From Warburgia ugandensis (Eukaryota; Streptophyta; Magnoliopsida; Canellales; Canellaceae), in NCBI GenBank assembly GCA_035236585.1, contig CP141132.1, forward strand, positions 49,913,880 through 49,977,879: a stretch of 64,000 nucleotides of DNA, given 5' to 3'. A model generated the notes under the pieces. It was given only the letters and a program-made list of their open reading frames with translations, was not told the origin of the DNA and did no database searches. Made by a program: the position numbers and the translations under genes. Of the stretch, positions 47,823 to 60,700 are shown in pieces; the first letter of the stretch is position 1; the number at the start of each line of letters is the position of its first letter.

Positions 47823-48889
47823 ATTAAAGAGCCACATGGCACTTCTTTGTGGAACTTGTGTTTTGCTTCAAGAAAATGCAACAAAGGATATATAAGTTCC
47901 AAAATAAAGTGCATGTGTACTCATTAGTTTGTACTTTTTGCTCAAGTACGAAGTGCACTTCTCCTTATCAATTTTCTTATAGGATTACTTCAGCCTAGTC
48001 TTGCATTATTATCCATCTGAGTAAGCTGGCTCTAAAATTACTGAAAAATTCTACCATACTAAAATTGTGTCTTGAGGAGTTTTGACCCTTGTTTATATAT
48101 AATTTCTCACCTCTGTTTCATGCAAGTATAAGTATAATTTTAAGGTGTGAGAATCATCTAGAGCTAGAGCTAATTAGATTAATAGTTTAGACCATCTAAA
48201 GTAGGCTCCTCTCATACAAAATTGGGCCAGTTCGACAGACACCTTATAGGGTGCATCCCTCAAGCCATGTAGTGCAAATGGTAGTAGACAACAATCTAGT
48301 CAAAAGTTCAAGGTGGCACCAAATTTCTCTTGTTGGGGGGATCTCTGAGTAAATTTAAGAATTAAGATAATTGGTTGCTAAATAGCTTGCTTCATAATTC
48401 ATTATAACTAAAACAATACTAAAATATAAAGGTAACAATTGGTGAGGAATGCTACAATAAGGTATAATGACTCGGTAAGGTTGCCCTGTGGCCTTCCACT
48501 GTTACATGAAGGTCACAACTAACCATGCATGTCTTGTTGCATTCTTCAAAAGTTCCACTTCTTCTCTCTAAAAACGAACCATAACAGAGAGTATTTGGCT
48601 GAAGGAAATTGTATCAAGCAACGAGAGACTGTGATCACCCTATCATAATAATAATCTTCTGCCTTTGGTAATGAAAGATCTCATTAGTTATTTTTAGCAA
48701 TCCCTTAGGAGCATCCTTAATGCTCCCACGTGCCCAAACACGTGATGTAGGTTCAAATTCTGTCTTATGGCTACGTTCGCCGTAGCGTAAACAAATATAA
48801 TCCTACTGTTATGGCCCTAAACCCAGTTGCACCTAGGTCCTCACTGGGCCATTTGGACGGTGGTTTCTGTTGGCTACTAGTTCACCTCG
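47823..48889. other. no gene seen; possible tRNA-like repeat pieces
   Basis: The tract holds AATGGTAGTAGACA followed by AAAAGTTCAAGGTGG (48273-48320) and GATGTAGGTTCAAATTC (48749-48765), which resemble Pol III A/B boxes of SINEs. No ends or target duplications could be defined. Confidence 0.3.
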
Positions 48890-49700
48890 GTCTAGGAGAT
48901 CAATAATATTTAATATCATTAAGAAAAATACAGCTGTGGCGGCACTGAAGCATTCGGTGGGCACACTTGATTGTCCCTACCCAAGCATTTTATTAAGTGG
49001 TCTAGTGAGAGGAACGATTATTTGTCCAGGGAGAGAGAATACAAGGGAAGCAGTTACTTTGCAAGTTAATGACAAACCAATACAAGATGGGAGCAGAAAA
49101 CATAAAGCAGACGACGCGGCATACCAGAATGGGGACGGAAAACAATTGTAAGCGAGAAACAGAGCATCACGAAACAGCCAAACCAAACGTGATTTCAGCC
49201 CTACAATCCTCACCCAACTAACAGGAGCAAGAGTAACCAAACCACAAAGCAAGCTCCCAAGCTCCATCCAGCCTAGATCCCAAAACTATGATACCATATC
49301 AGACTGATCACCTATGTCAGTCATCTCCAAACTAAAAATGTTAAATCGTGGAGCTCCTATTGACACCCTCCTTGACCAACGTATCTGCTTTCTTATTGGC
49401 CTCCCTAGACCTTTGCAGAAACTGAATTCCTTCCCCTCTGTCCAAAGCCATATATCTTCAATCTTATCATGAAACCTTCGAGGAGGAGCTTTGAGCCTTG
49501 ACAGCCTCATTACGGAGTCCCGGTCGACAATAAGAGGTCGTCTTTCATGTCTTCTCCAAATATCAGAGCGAAAATCAGCAAGGACTTCTGCCTCACTGAA
49601 GTCCTTGATCCCTTAGCTAGGAGCATTCAGCGGATACTTACCAACCACTGATTTCACCGAATGCAGGATCTCGACGATCCCGAAGATTAGCTACCAAAAC
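48890..49700 (-). mobile_element. L1-type LINE 3' end with RNase H remnant
   Basis: On the minus strand a plant LINE RNase H domain can be followed: DFSEAEVLADFRSDIWRRHE, RRPLIVDRDSVMRLSRLKAP, PRRFHDKIEDIWLWTEGKEF, then a tail that fits the usual ANKxADxLxxEGVNR end in shifted frames. A hydrophobic C-terminal stretch and a 3' UTR with AATAAAATG near 48990 follow. Only the last 0.8 kb remains, the usual 5' truncation. At least one stop and one frameshift break the domain. Confidence 0.72.
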
Positions 49701-49769
49701 TGTATCTAGCAGTAGCTTGAGGAGGCATCCCTACTGCAAACTGCTTGTCTAAAGGGATCCACAATAAGC

Positions 49770-50330
49770 AGCTTTTAAATGAAACCCTTGTGACTCCTTT
49801 ATTTTACTATGCAGCTCCCGTCACTAATTAAATTACACCGGTGCCCCCTTTTTCACAAATCCTTAATAAGTCAGCCTCTTCTTATTTTTAAATCTATATT
49901 TGGAGTGAAAAAAAGCAATCAAAGAAACGCAAGATACTCTTTTGATAATGACACCTATCTCTCTTGTGCAAAAGATACCCTTATGCCTTTGTTTTGATAT
50001 TTACACCTCTCTATTTAAAATATAAAAGAAAAGCTATGACTCAAATCGGGCCAACATTTTATTCGATCTAAAGAATTCAAATAATAGGTCATGTAAGACT
50101 TTGGCCCACATGTTAGAACATCTAAGTCATTTCAACGTAAGACTTTGGCCCACGGTGCATGATTTAAACGTTAAAAAACGTGGCCTAACTTGAGTCATAT
50201 CTTATAAAGAAAATTAATAAATTGGATGATTAAAAGGTAGCCCCACATATTCTTTTACAATGATTGATCTCATATAAAAAGAGTATCTTATTTGTTCTTT
50301 AAATCTTTTCACTTAAAATATGCAATTTAA
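49770..50330. repeat. second copy of the dispersed repeat at 14600/18358-20330
   Basis: The left part shares GACTCCTTTATTTTACTATGCAGCTCC- and AATTACACCGGTGCC-type blocks with 14620-14690. The right part (50040-50290) shares the GGCCCACAT/CTAAGTCATTTCAA words and AAAACGTGGCCTAACTTGAG with 20230-20330. Non-coding here. It shows what the other copy looked like without its 3.5-kb LTR insertion. Confidence 0.5.
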
Positions 50331-50629
50331 AAAGGAAAAGTATTTTTTAAAATTAGTAACTCACACACCCAATAAATCTTTATATATACACCCTTTTCAT
50401 TACTCCCTCCCACTACCAGTTTTAGACTAGACCCTCCCAACAAAAAGGTTGGTCAAATTTATGGGCCCCAACTAATAGAGGGGGTTCAATTTCGTCCTTC
50501 CGTCCCATTTTCCATTAAATGTAAAGATAGAATAGGCAAACAGATCCCATGTGGGACCTATTTGTTCATATTCTCTCAAATGACTAAAGTATCCATATAT
50601 TGATATTAAAATTTCAAAATAGAACCATT

Positions 50630-50632
<3 letters not shown>

Positions 50633-50706
<74 letters not shown>
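50633..50706 (+). repeat. (CT)n microsatellite
   Basis: Thirty-seven uninterrupted CT units. The Arg-Glu repeat in the minus-strand open frame here is a by-product. Confidence 0.98.
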
Positions 50707-50709
<3 letters not shown>

Positions 50710-50938
50710 GTGCATAGGCGGTACTCCGAGTGTGTTTATGAATGTAATAAAATCTTTTAGAAAACAAACTTTCTCATAGGAAGTCTCTACCATCAAAACC
50801 TGGTTTAGCTTCGTAGGTGGTGCATTAAGCATGGGAGATGGTCGTTGTCTATGATTACTTATCACACCACTTTCTTAGCCACATGTCATTTAATCATCAT
50901 CCATGTAACAAGAATGATGGAAATACCTACTTTTACAA

Positions 50939-51440
50939 TGGAGATTGTGGTATAACATTATCAAATCACTTGCCTCAACCATTCTATATGTCCATGAGGA
51001 ATGGGACGAGCACGTGATTGATTGTAACATACATCCACTAGTGCAGCCCCTAGCGCCATCTTTGGCTACATAGCACCAGCTTATATTGGTTCTGGAGAGG
51101 TAAGGACCATGGTCAATATTCCTAGCTTTGGCGTGGTGGTACTAGAGGTGGTGAGTGGATGGAGGGCAATTAATATCCTTTGGCCTGAATTATTGTCGGT
51201 AAAGAAAACTGATGAATTTCATGGGAGGGGGCCTTTAGTTGAGCTTGTAGATAGTATATTAGATAGCCATTATGATAGCCGGGAGTTGCTCAAGTTGGTG
51301 AGATTGGGAGTGGCTTGCATACATTTAGATCTAGGGTCAAGACTAAGGCAGATAATTATATAGTTGACGGAAATGATGACAACTTGAATCAGTTGCATCA
51401 AAAGGTCAGAGAGAGGAGAAATAGAAGAAGTCAGTCTTGA
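50939..51440 (+). pseudogene. receptor-like kinase S.2-type (L-lectin RLK) C-terminal pseudogene
   Basis: The reading begins WRLWYNIIKSLASTILYVHE, EWDEHVIDCNIH, matching WRRRYxIIKxLASALLYLHEEWEQxVIHRDIK of the kinase C-lobe, with the catalytic HRD changed to DCN. After a gap and a frame change that remove the DFG segment it continues IFGYIAPAYIGSGEVRTM, VNIPSFGVVVLEVVSGWRAI, LVELVDSILDSHYDSRELLK, LVRLGVACIH. After a further frame change it ends VDGNDDNLNQ...RRNRRSQS with a stop. VEVVSG plus the WPELLSVKKxxEF insert is characteristic of receptor-like protein kinase S.2. Intact members are single-exon and far longer. Only about 165 residues remain, with no extracellular lectin domain nearby, so this is a dead fragment. 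Confidence 0.82.
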
Positions 51441-52079
51441 GTATTTAATTATAGTTAAAAGACTCAAGTTAGCATTAGTATGGATTATCTAACCAATTAA
51501 TTTTGTATTATTAGATTAAATATGCATTATATAGTCCTTGATCATCTAATTGTTGTTTGGCAAAATTTAATGGCTAAATGATTAGCGGAGCTGATCAGAT
51601 GAATAAGCATGGTTAAGATGATCCTAATTAAATTTTATGTGTTACTAATCAATTAGAGTGGGCTTGGAGGACTCAGGTCAAGTTAATCAAAATTAGATCG
51701 TCAAAAGAATACATAGGTCTCACAATGCAAGATGAATCTCGGAGATGACAAATGAAAATAAAGTACACATTGATAGAAAGAGTCAGATGGCCAAACGCTT
51801 GAAAAAAGGTACCGCAAGTGAAAACTTAGAAAGAGTAGAAAAAAGAAGGAAACTTCAATCCTTTTAAGACTCTAACGTGATTCATTAAAGAAGGAAGGGC
51901 ACAATCCAAAAGGGTACTTCTTACTTTTGGAATTCAATGCAAACTACAAATATCGAAAAGAAAGCTTTAAAGAGAGAGAAAGGAGAAGTGAATAAAGGGG
52001 GGCCTTGAAAAAGAAGATAAAAAACCAAAGGGAGAAAAGAGAATTGAAGGAAGCAGAAGGCTTGACCCGAGGAGAAAGA
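51441..52079. other. unassigned; may include the start of the Tat-like LTR
   Basis: AT-rich, no gene. The LTR that ends at 53427 probably begins somewhere here, but I could not fix a TG start. Confidence 0.35.
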
Positions 52080-53427
52080 CCATTTTCATAGTCATCTCAT
52101 CCCTTGTTCTCATCGTTGTTTTCACTGTTTGTTCACTGTGTTTTTTCACCATTTCACCATCAGTTTCTTCCCTATTTCTTCATGGTTTTTGCTTCAATTT
52201 CTATGTTCCATCAATTTTCTCCTTTCTGTTTCATCATCGTTCCAGTCTCCTTTCAACACTTTTTCTTCTCTGCTTCAACCGTTTTCTTCCATCTGTTGTC
52301 ACCGTGTTTACCTTCTATTACTAGTCCCTATATCCCGTCGGTTCTTCGCCCCTGTTTCCAACTGTTCCCTTCCTTGCTTATTTCACATTCCAGTCACACC
52401 ATTCTTCCCTGCTTTCATTTACAGTTTTTCTCCCATTTTCATTCTTGTTTCAACACTATTTGACCCCTGCTTTTTCACTATAGTTTTTCCCCTATTCTAA
52501 TCGTCATTTTCCCCTTGTTATCACCGTGTTTTTTCCTTGATACCCACCGTGATTTTCCCCTAATTTCTTTCCTCCTTGCAATCTTCGTTATTTCAATTCA
52601 ACCAACTTCGATTTCACCCAATCCAACCCTCTGCTTCCTTTCCTTTCCAAAGCTTTTCAAACAGCTCCTTGTCCTTGTAAAACAGCTCCTTGCGTCTTCT
52701 TCCTCTTTTGGTTAAGAGTTTAAAGAAAAATTCAAAATTCCATTTCAACCATATCATCCAATTTAAATTCCTTATGTATCCCAATTTTGTCCTTTTCTCA
52801 ATAACCCTCTAAACGTTGCAGATCCGGCCCTTGTTCAGCTATAGCTTAACTTAATAAATGATTTAGCCTTAATTGAGGGACCTCCTTAATGTATCTTCAT
52901 CTTTTTCTTGATCTCAAGACATTAGATCTTCATTTTAATCCAAGTCCTCACTGACCCATTGGCTTTGATCTTGCATCTTGAATTAGTATAGTCTATCATA
53001 ATTGTTCAATTCACAGTTTCATACATTGACCCAGACCATCAATTTTTTTTTATAGAAAATTTGTATCATTCGACCATTGAATTAGTGATTAGGAGCCTTA
53101 GTAATTGATTAGCATGGGTTGATCTATTTGGATGCAATCGGGTATTGAGAATGTCATTGCATGACATGGCGATCGAACTAGGGAAGTGAAATTTAGTTAT
53201 TATTTTGTTTAATTCATTTTCATGTAGATTCATAATTGTGTACTTTTTACTTGAGTAATAAATTTGAGCGTTTTAGTGCATTGTTATTTACTAGTTTTAA
53301 TTTTTGTTAATTTTAGTAATTTAAATTTTACTTAAACTCCTATTTTCCAAGTTGAGTCTTCGTTGGATGTACCCCTATTTGTACTCACTATACTACAATA
53401 ACCTATGCACTTGTGAAAAATACAACA
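52080..53427 (+). mobile_element. Tat-like 5' LTR (left limit uncertain), fossil
   Basis: CT-rich leader (52080-52710), AT-rich body, then the Tat-type LTR tail: GAGTCTTCGTTGGATGTACC, CTATACTACAAT, ATGCACTTGTG, ending ATACAACA. It is directly followed by a primer-binding-like sequence. The 119- and 123-residue open frames here are low-complexity leader. Confidence 0.68.
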
Positions 53428-53454
53428 AGTTCTTGGTGCCATTATTGGTGACTT
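53428..53454 (+). other. primer-binding region of the Tat-like element
   Basis: CTTGGTGCCATTATTGGTGA corresponds to the TTTGGCGCCGTTGxCGGGGA signature that follows Tat/Athila LTRs, with the CpG positions turned to TpG/CpA, as expected for methylated, ageing DNA. Confidence 0.68.
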
Positions 53455-54949
53455 GCAATGTAGTTTTCATAAACTTTTAAAAATAGAATAATAAAATAAT
53501 AAAAAATTTAAGAATTGCATTTATTTAGCATTCTAGGCATTTTTAAGTGCATTTTTCATTTTTGTTCTTTGTAGTGCATAATCACTCCATTTCCTAAACT
53601 TTGGTACTTGTTGTTATTTTTTATTTTGCAAGAAATTGGAGAAGAAATTAAAGGAGGATCTCAATTAGGGTGGTTAAAATTTTATTTTGAGTGGATTGTA
53701 GTAAGGACAGATTGTATTTTTTTTTATTGCAATTTATTTAAAAAGGTCAAATAATACAAATCAATGATGGATCATAGTTACCTAGAAGTGGAGTTGGAAT
53801 GTATCTAGTCCTATCCTTTTACGAGAAGACTTTATTTAGGACCTAATTGTGAGTAGTCCCAACTCCTTACAATTCCAAGATTAGGCTTTCATAATTAGAA
53901 TAACTTTACATTATTGTTTAGTAGCAAGATTGCATATAGATAGCATCCATTATACTTGTTGCATTTTAGGACTTGCATTAGTTTATTGCTTTTTAATTAC
54001 ATTTTAGGCAATGTTTATCACTTTTAAGGTGATTTATATGCTGATCGAAATGCTATGAAGTGAGAAAATTAATTAGTAAGGGCACTTGACCCCACAAGAA
54101 CAAGTGTACATTTCATCACCACCTCTTGGGCCACCTATGATAATCACCACAAGCAAGTAACCCGGCCTTTCAAATTAATTTAAAGTTAATTAGAAGAGAC
54201 CTATAGAGGCCCTCACATGCTTATAGGACCCTCTTAGAGGGAGGCAACCTATTGCTACTCCAGTGGCCCCTGTCTAATTGACTTTGGTATTTAAACGATT
54301 AGCTTTGCAAGCACACTTGACAACTCAAACTATATATAGCTAGTTGAGGAGGGTGTGAAGTGGTTGGTTAGGTTAGGATCTAACTGGTAAGCATGGGTCA
54401 AATCTAAAAGAGAGAAGGAGCATTAGATTAGGCTAATCTAAAAGCTTCTCTCCCACACAAATTCAAGACAATTAAACTTTCTACTTGCTAGCCTTAAGGT
54501 TGTGTAAATTGTGTGCTCTATCATAGTCCATCTTTAGCATTTAAAGTAGTTTTTCCCATTAAAAAAGAAGAAGGAAAAATCTCTTTCGTTGTATATACTT
54601 TTAGATACACGATAAAATCATACGGTTAATTAAGTATGACCAAAATGACATACAACTAGATCAGTCACTTTCAATGACTAATCAATAATCTAGGGTTAAT
54701 TTACCCCATGAAAGTAAGAGAAGTGATCAAGGACCTCCACTCATCTTGAATGAGAAACCACGACCTCTAATGGATGATGAGTATCAACCTCCCCCAAGGA
54801 GGAACAATCATCTAATGCAAAGATATTGAAAACAGAGATTGGGACCAACAGAGTGATCATGGGGACAATGATTTTTATCAAAATCCTCATGGGAGAACTA
54901 TCAAAGACTACCTGCGTTAGCATGCACCAGTACACCATCTTATGTTATT
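53455..54949 (+). other. 5' untranslated leader of the Tat-like element
   Basis: No open frame. The length of about 1.5 kb between primer site and gag is usual for Tat-type elements. Contains the GAGGGAGGCAACCTATTGC-type stretch at 54237-54256. Confidence 0.45.
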
Positions 54950-56130
54950 CTACCTCAGCATGCTAGTGTAGTAGAGTTAAAAACAGGAGCAATCCAATTA
55001 CTCTCAAAGTTCCATGGGCTAGACAGTGAGAGTCCTTATCTACATCTTAAGAAATTTGATGAAGTATGTGCCACATAGAATACACAAAACATCACCTTAG
55101 ACATAGTGTGGCTTAAAATTTTTCCCTTTTTTGTGAAGAAAAAAGCTAAAATATGGTTTAATTCATTGTTAGTAGGTTCCATAAGGACCTGGTAAGAAAT
55201 GGCTAGGGAATTCTTTAAAAAAAAAATTCTCTACACAAAACAAATACACTACATCAAAAGATAATGAACTTCACTTAGAAGGACAAAGAGTTATTCTACC
55301 AATGTTGAAAAATGTTCAAAGACTTATTACTTGCATGCCCACATCATGAGCTTCAAGCCATGATGTATAATTAATTTCTTCTATGAAAGGCTTAGTTCCG
55401 ACATGCACCAGTTCGTAGAATGATGTACAATGGCAACTTCTTCGATCAACAACCAGAAGAGGCAAAGGAGTATTTAGAATAGCTCGCTGAAAGTCCGCAA
55501 ACCTAGGCTGACTCGAAAAGAGTTGAACATCCAGATGAGCTACAAGCCATGATGCATCATTAATTGCTTCTATGAAAGGCTTAGTTTCGACATGAACCAG
55601 TTTGTAGAGATGATGTGCAATAGCAACTTCTTAGATCAATAATTAGAAGAGGCAAAGGAGTATTTAAATGGCTTGCTGAAAGTCCACAAACCTAGGCTGA
55701 CTTGAAAGGAGTTGAACATTCAGATAAGCTCAAGCCCACCACTCATGTTAGGAGAGGCATGTATGCCATGCCTGAGAAGATGAACTTAATGCCAAAGTAG
55801 CATTCCTAGACTGAAAAGTAGAGGCCATAGAGATGGGGAACATCACATCCAAAAAAGTCAAACAAGTGTATAGCATCTATAAAAGTACCTCATATCCTAC
55901 TTCGTAATTCCCCACAAATCCAAAATTCAAAGCGGTACTTCATGAATAGGCCAATGCCCTAAATGCATATAGAAGACCTTTCTCCCCTTACTCTGAGACA
56001 TATAATTCCAATTGGAGAAACCATACAAATTTTAGTTGGACAAATATACTAACTACCAATGTCTCATAAACCGACTCATACTAGCCTCATGAACAAAATC
56101 AAGGACACACTACTCCAGCCCCATTCCAAC
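54950..56130 (+). pseudogene. gag of the Tat-like element, fossil
   Basis: Readable pieces in order: AIQLLSKFHGLDSESPYLHL, KKFDEVC, LVGSIRTW and EMAREFFKKKFST, then the FYERLxSDMHQFVE-type region, and YSETYNSNWRNHTNFSW near 56000. These match the gag of Tat-type Gypsy elements. A 189-bp tandem duplication lies inside (55348-55725). Broken many times. Confidence 0.75.
55348..55725 (+). repeat. 189-bp tandem duplication within the fossil gag
   Basis: The block GAGCTTCAAGCCATGATG... at 55348 begins again at 55537 (GAGCTACAAGCCATGATG...), and the first bases of a third start at 55726. The period of 189 bases equals 63 codons. The two copies differ at scattered sites. Confidence 0.85.
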
Positions 56131-56329
56131 ACCAACCTCTTGCTCCTAGATCTTACATGCCCCCATCCAAAAAGCCTATAGAGATGTTACCATTATTTGG
56201 AGTAGTAAAAGAAATGAGAAGGATGGGTCACAAAAGACTGATTAGGTAGAAAGATTCACTACAGATAGAGAAAAATCTAAAGAGAGGGAGACCACTCCAC
56301 CTGTTGAACCATGCCCCATTCATGCTCCA

Positions 56330-56880
56330 TTTCCTTAAAGGTTGCATCAAGTCACATGGAGTACCACCAATGAAGAGATTATGTAGATAGTCATGCAAGT
56401 TAAGATCAACATATTGATCTTAGATGCAATAAAACAAACCCCATCATATGTAAGGATTTATGCACAATCAAGAGAAAATTAAATGTACAAAAGAAGGCAT
56501 TTGTGACTGAACAAGTAAGTTTAATTCGTCAGCACCATATACCCCAAAAATATATGGATCCAAGTTCCTCCACTCTCACTTGTGTCGTCAACAACCATAA
56601 GATTAACTAAGCCCTTTAGATTTAGGGTCCTATGTCAATTTGTTACCATACATAGTCTATGTTTAGTTAAGATTAGGAGTACTAAAGCTAATATACACTA
56701 CACTCTAGTTAGCTAATAGATTAGTGGTAATATTGAGGGGTGTAGTGGAAGATGTGATAGTCTAAATCGAACAATTCCTTTTTCTATTTAATTTTTTAGT
56801 CTTGAACACACAACCACTAGTGAATGTGGTAAGTGTCTAATATGTATAAAAACCATCCAATTAGTTACCCATGTGTTATA
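56330..56880 (+). pseudogene. protease region of the Tat-like element, fossil
   Basis: Pieces such as VKINILILDAIKQTPSYV, TCVVNNHKIN, and a DLG-type active-site neighbourhood followed by VNLLPY match the linker and pepsin-like protease of Tat elements. Broken. No polymerase was recognised after it before the next insertion. Confidence 0.65.
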
Positions 56881-57725
56881 ACTTACAGGAGTAAATTAGG
56901 ATTTTTAGATCAAAATTCGTAACACATGAATTTTTGACCTAATGAAGCAAAAGTTTGATATTTTGTAGGTCCAAAGGTTAATCTGAGGTAATTTTGTGAT
57001 TAATCATCTTTTCTTAGGATTTAATTAGAGATATTTTTACTTTTGTAGGAAGAGAGATGATGATCTGATAGCCGAGATTGATCAAAATGAATATTGAAGA
57101 TCAAGATCAAAAGATGGAGTTAAAGCCTACGAGTCATCAATCCAACACGAGATCAAGGCCAAGGATGATAATGGATGTGATCACAGGAGCTAAAGGTGGC
57201 CAAAATGGGCCCATGAAGTAAGCCATACATTTCACCACCTTTGCGTGGGATCCATTCAAGCCACCTTAGCAATTAAAGCCATGAAAAAGGATGATATACC
57301 CTACAAGCTACTCAAGCCTTGAAGCCACTTAAGTGACTAAGGAATGAGCTATCAAAGTTAGTCGTCAAGCCAAGGAGGAGTGTCACATGGAGTCACACAA
57401 TTGGAGCATTAATTCAAGCAACTTTTTTATGTTAAGAGTGATTTTTAAGGGATTTTATGAGATTAATGTAAAAGATAAGATGATCATGAATTAAGGGACC
57501 CATAAAGAGAGAAAAACCCATTTTTCTAATCCATTTCCCAACCCTAATCCACCCATCTTACTAAGGTGCAATCATCCAAGAGGAGGATGCCCCCCTTTTT
57601 TAACTGGAGATCAAGTGGTTTGCTAAATAGGAAACCTTAGATCTACTTCAATCCAAACAACTTTAAAACCATAGATCTTTATACATCTTTCTAAACCTTA
57701 TTCCTTAACTTTCCAACAACCAAAC
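56881..57725. other. unassigned stretch before the second chromovirus
   Basis: No domain recognised. TTTTGTAGGAAGAGAGATGATG (57039-57060) and the gene-poor, A-rich character could belong to an LTR or the non-coding part of a Tat-like element. Confidence 0.3.
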
Positions 57726-60700
57726 TGTGACACCCCAGGTTTTTCCCAACAATATAATTCAAAATTTTAAAATGTCGGGATCCCTGTTTTAAAAACTTTG
57801 ATTTTAAATTTGACTATAAACAAAAATTTGAATAAAAAGTGTTCATTTCAAAATCACTAGATCCATACAACCACAAAATCAAGGATTTTAGTGGTGAAAT
57901 GATATTTTCATTTCTACCAAAAATTTGACCAAGTCTCCTCTGTATTTTAAACCATTGCCATATAACACGTGTGATACAACATCTCCTGATGAATACAATA
58001 ACATAAAGCAACACCTAGGAGACTCAGTCTCCATGCCCATCCACCTAGATCAAATACAATTCTTGATAAAATTATATACTTCAATGGTGAAGAATAAAAA
58101 TCAAAGATATGACAACATTGTCGAGGGTTTATCCTTTCATAGCCATTACATTCAACATGAATATATCCATACATCCAAGTCATAATGTAAATTATCCCAA
58201 TATATAGTCCATAAATAACAAATGAGGTAAGGTTCTCAACAAACCATTTTCATTTTTGAAATCTCCTCTATACATCGTTGAAGGCTGTCATCACCTTTGC
58301 CTGATCTATCAATATGTCAAACCTGCTATCTTTCTCTGCATTTGAGGCATTACAAAAATATCATAATGCCTCAGCAAGCTATGCTTGTGTAGGTGACCAC
58401 GTTTAATATCAAACAAAGAATAGGTAGCATGACATATAAAGATCAGGGTTTATGATAAAGCTCATGGATGTGAAACATTTATATAAGAAGTTGAATCATT
58501 AGATATCAAGGATGAAATGATGCATGAATAATAATTAGTTAGAATCAAATACAATAACCGATGAGGATATGATTTCGTGCATAAAATGTAGAAGTATCAT
58601 AAACCAAATACCATGGCATGCATAACATGATTACTGTGTGCTTATGAGACTGGTAGAGCTAAATACAACAAATCTATCATATTAAAGCATGAATGCATGT
58701 CATGAATAAAAGGGCATGCAACTCAACCATGTCCCTCGAGTGTCCCACAACACTCTCATATCTGGCTATGAGTACTCATACCAACCCTCTAGGTCCCTCA
58801 CCTTTTGCACACTAGGTAGCTTTCCCAGCCCGTAGGCCCGCCCACATAGGCTTCACATTGAGGATGCATTGTCATGTTGTACATGCATTAGGATATAATT
58901 ATCTAGATGTGTCTATAACTACATGCCCATATAGAACAAGTGCATGGATTTCTATGCTGTAGTGGCAACTACTTCGGGGTATCAACCACTACTGCTCACT
59001 GTCGACACCAAAACATGAGACTACTATCCACTGAGGCATGGGAGTGTGAATGGTGTGGGTGGCCAGCCCATGATTATCACAACTGCACTCTGTTTGCCCA
59101 CATATCAAGGCGCGTGTCTATCATTTATATACTTAGAGGCTAGTGGGCAACCATATGACCCTCTTAGCATAGCATCCACCAGGTAGAACACTCATCATAA
59201 GTCAGTGAAAATATGAAATCGAGTATAAAAAATCCATGCATGACCATCCTTGATAAAATCAGGTTGATAAAGTATTTTAATGTATCGATAATCATGTATC
59301 AAAATCCATGTATAACATCCTCAAATAATCCAATTGATGAAGCATATAATGTATCAAGAACAGTGCATGAATCATGTAAAATGAGAAGATAGTATAAGCA
59401 TTAGCATCACATGTTGAATGACAATCCCAGGGAAATCATGGGGTTGGTTTACATATCCATACATCAAATTATCCATGTGAATAAGGCCATCTAGTAAATA
59501 ATCATGATCTAAAATATCATAAAAATATTAAATGTAGTCACCTACCTCAAATGAAAAACTACTCATCTGTATCTCTCAAATCAAACAGGCTCTTATCTAG
59601 CTCAGTCCGCAATAGTCTCATCACCTTGATACATGTCACTTCCAGTTCACCCTTAGAATCCAAATTATCTAAATTGGATCCTTAATTATAAAACAAAATT
59701 TTATTTTCATATCTCAATATATCATGTTTCAATACAATCCAACTGATTACAATCATGGAATCTCAAGATGGGGCTTGCCCTAGTTGGCTAATGATTCAAA
59801 TCACACTAAATCAGCATTAATAACTATCTGATTTCTCTTCTTAATTATATCATCACATATTTCAGAGCTATCATGCTCAAATAATATGAATCTTAGTTTA
59901 TTTATTATTTAATTAACCAATTGGGCATTATTACATGCAATTCATGCTCAATCTTATCTAATTACAACCAAATCAAATGGCTAAGATACTAATCTTACCT
60001 TGTCCAAATCAATTTGAATGACATTTGGCTGTCTGCTTGGCTGGATCGTCAACTGATCACCTCAAATGTGCCCAATCTCAGATATCCATATTGATCTAGT
60101 CACAATTCTGTACTTGATGGCCCTAGATCAAATAACAAATTAGTAATTCTAACCAAATAATCCAATTAAATAATCTGAATGGTATAGATCATAGAACTTG
60201 ATCTAATTTCATACCTGGATCCTCAATTGATCTCAGCTATTGATCAAGATTGGCTAAATCACCTAAAAAATGCTTCAGATCTAAGATATCTTGATGGATA
60301 TTGATTTACACTTCATGAGGATCACAATGGGCTACTTAAATAAAAAAAATAATGTTAGGTCATCATAGATTAGATGATTTGAAGTTCAATTGAAGATATA
60401 AGCAAATCAATAGTTAGATCTTCCTAGATCAATGAATGTGAAGATGGGTATTGTTCCTCACTTTTCAAGGAACATGAGGGTTATCTCGTATCTCCAAGAT
60501 CCTTCCTGTATTAGCTAGAGTAGATAATTGAAGTTCAAGGGTTGAATTGGGTCTATTGAGTCAACTCGACTCCCCCAAAATGAGCCGGGAGTGAGTTGAC
60601 TCAATGAGTCAACTCAACCCTGCCTTGCTAGAAATAGGGAAGACAGGGGATTGACGAATGGTGGTGACTATCAGGTTATCATTTGCCTAGCCTCGACGGA

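Noticed and set aside
50614-50865. Minus-strand frame with an Arg-Glu repeat
   Set aside because: Translation of the CT microsatellite at 50633-50706.
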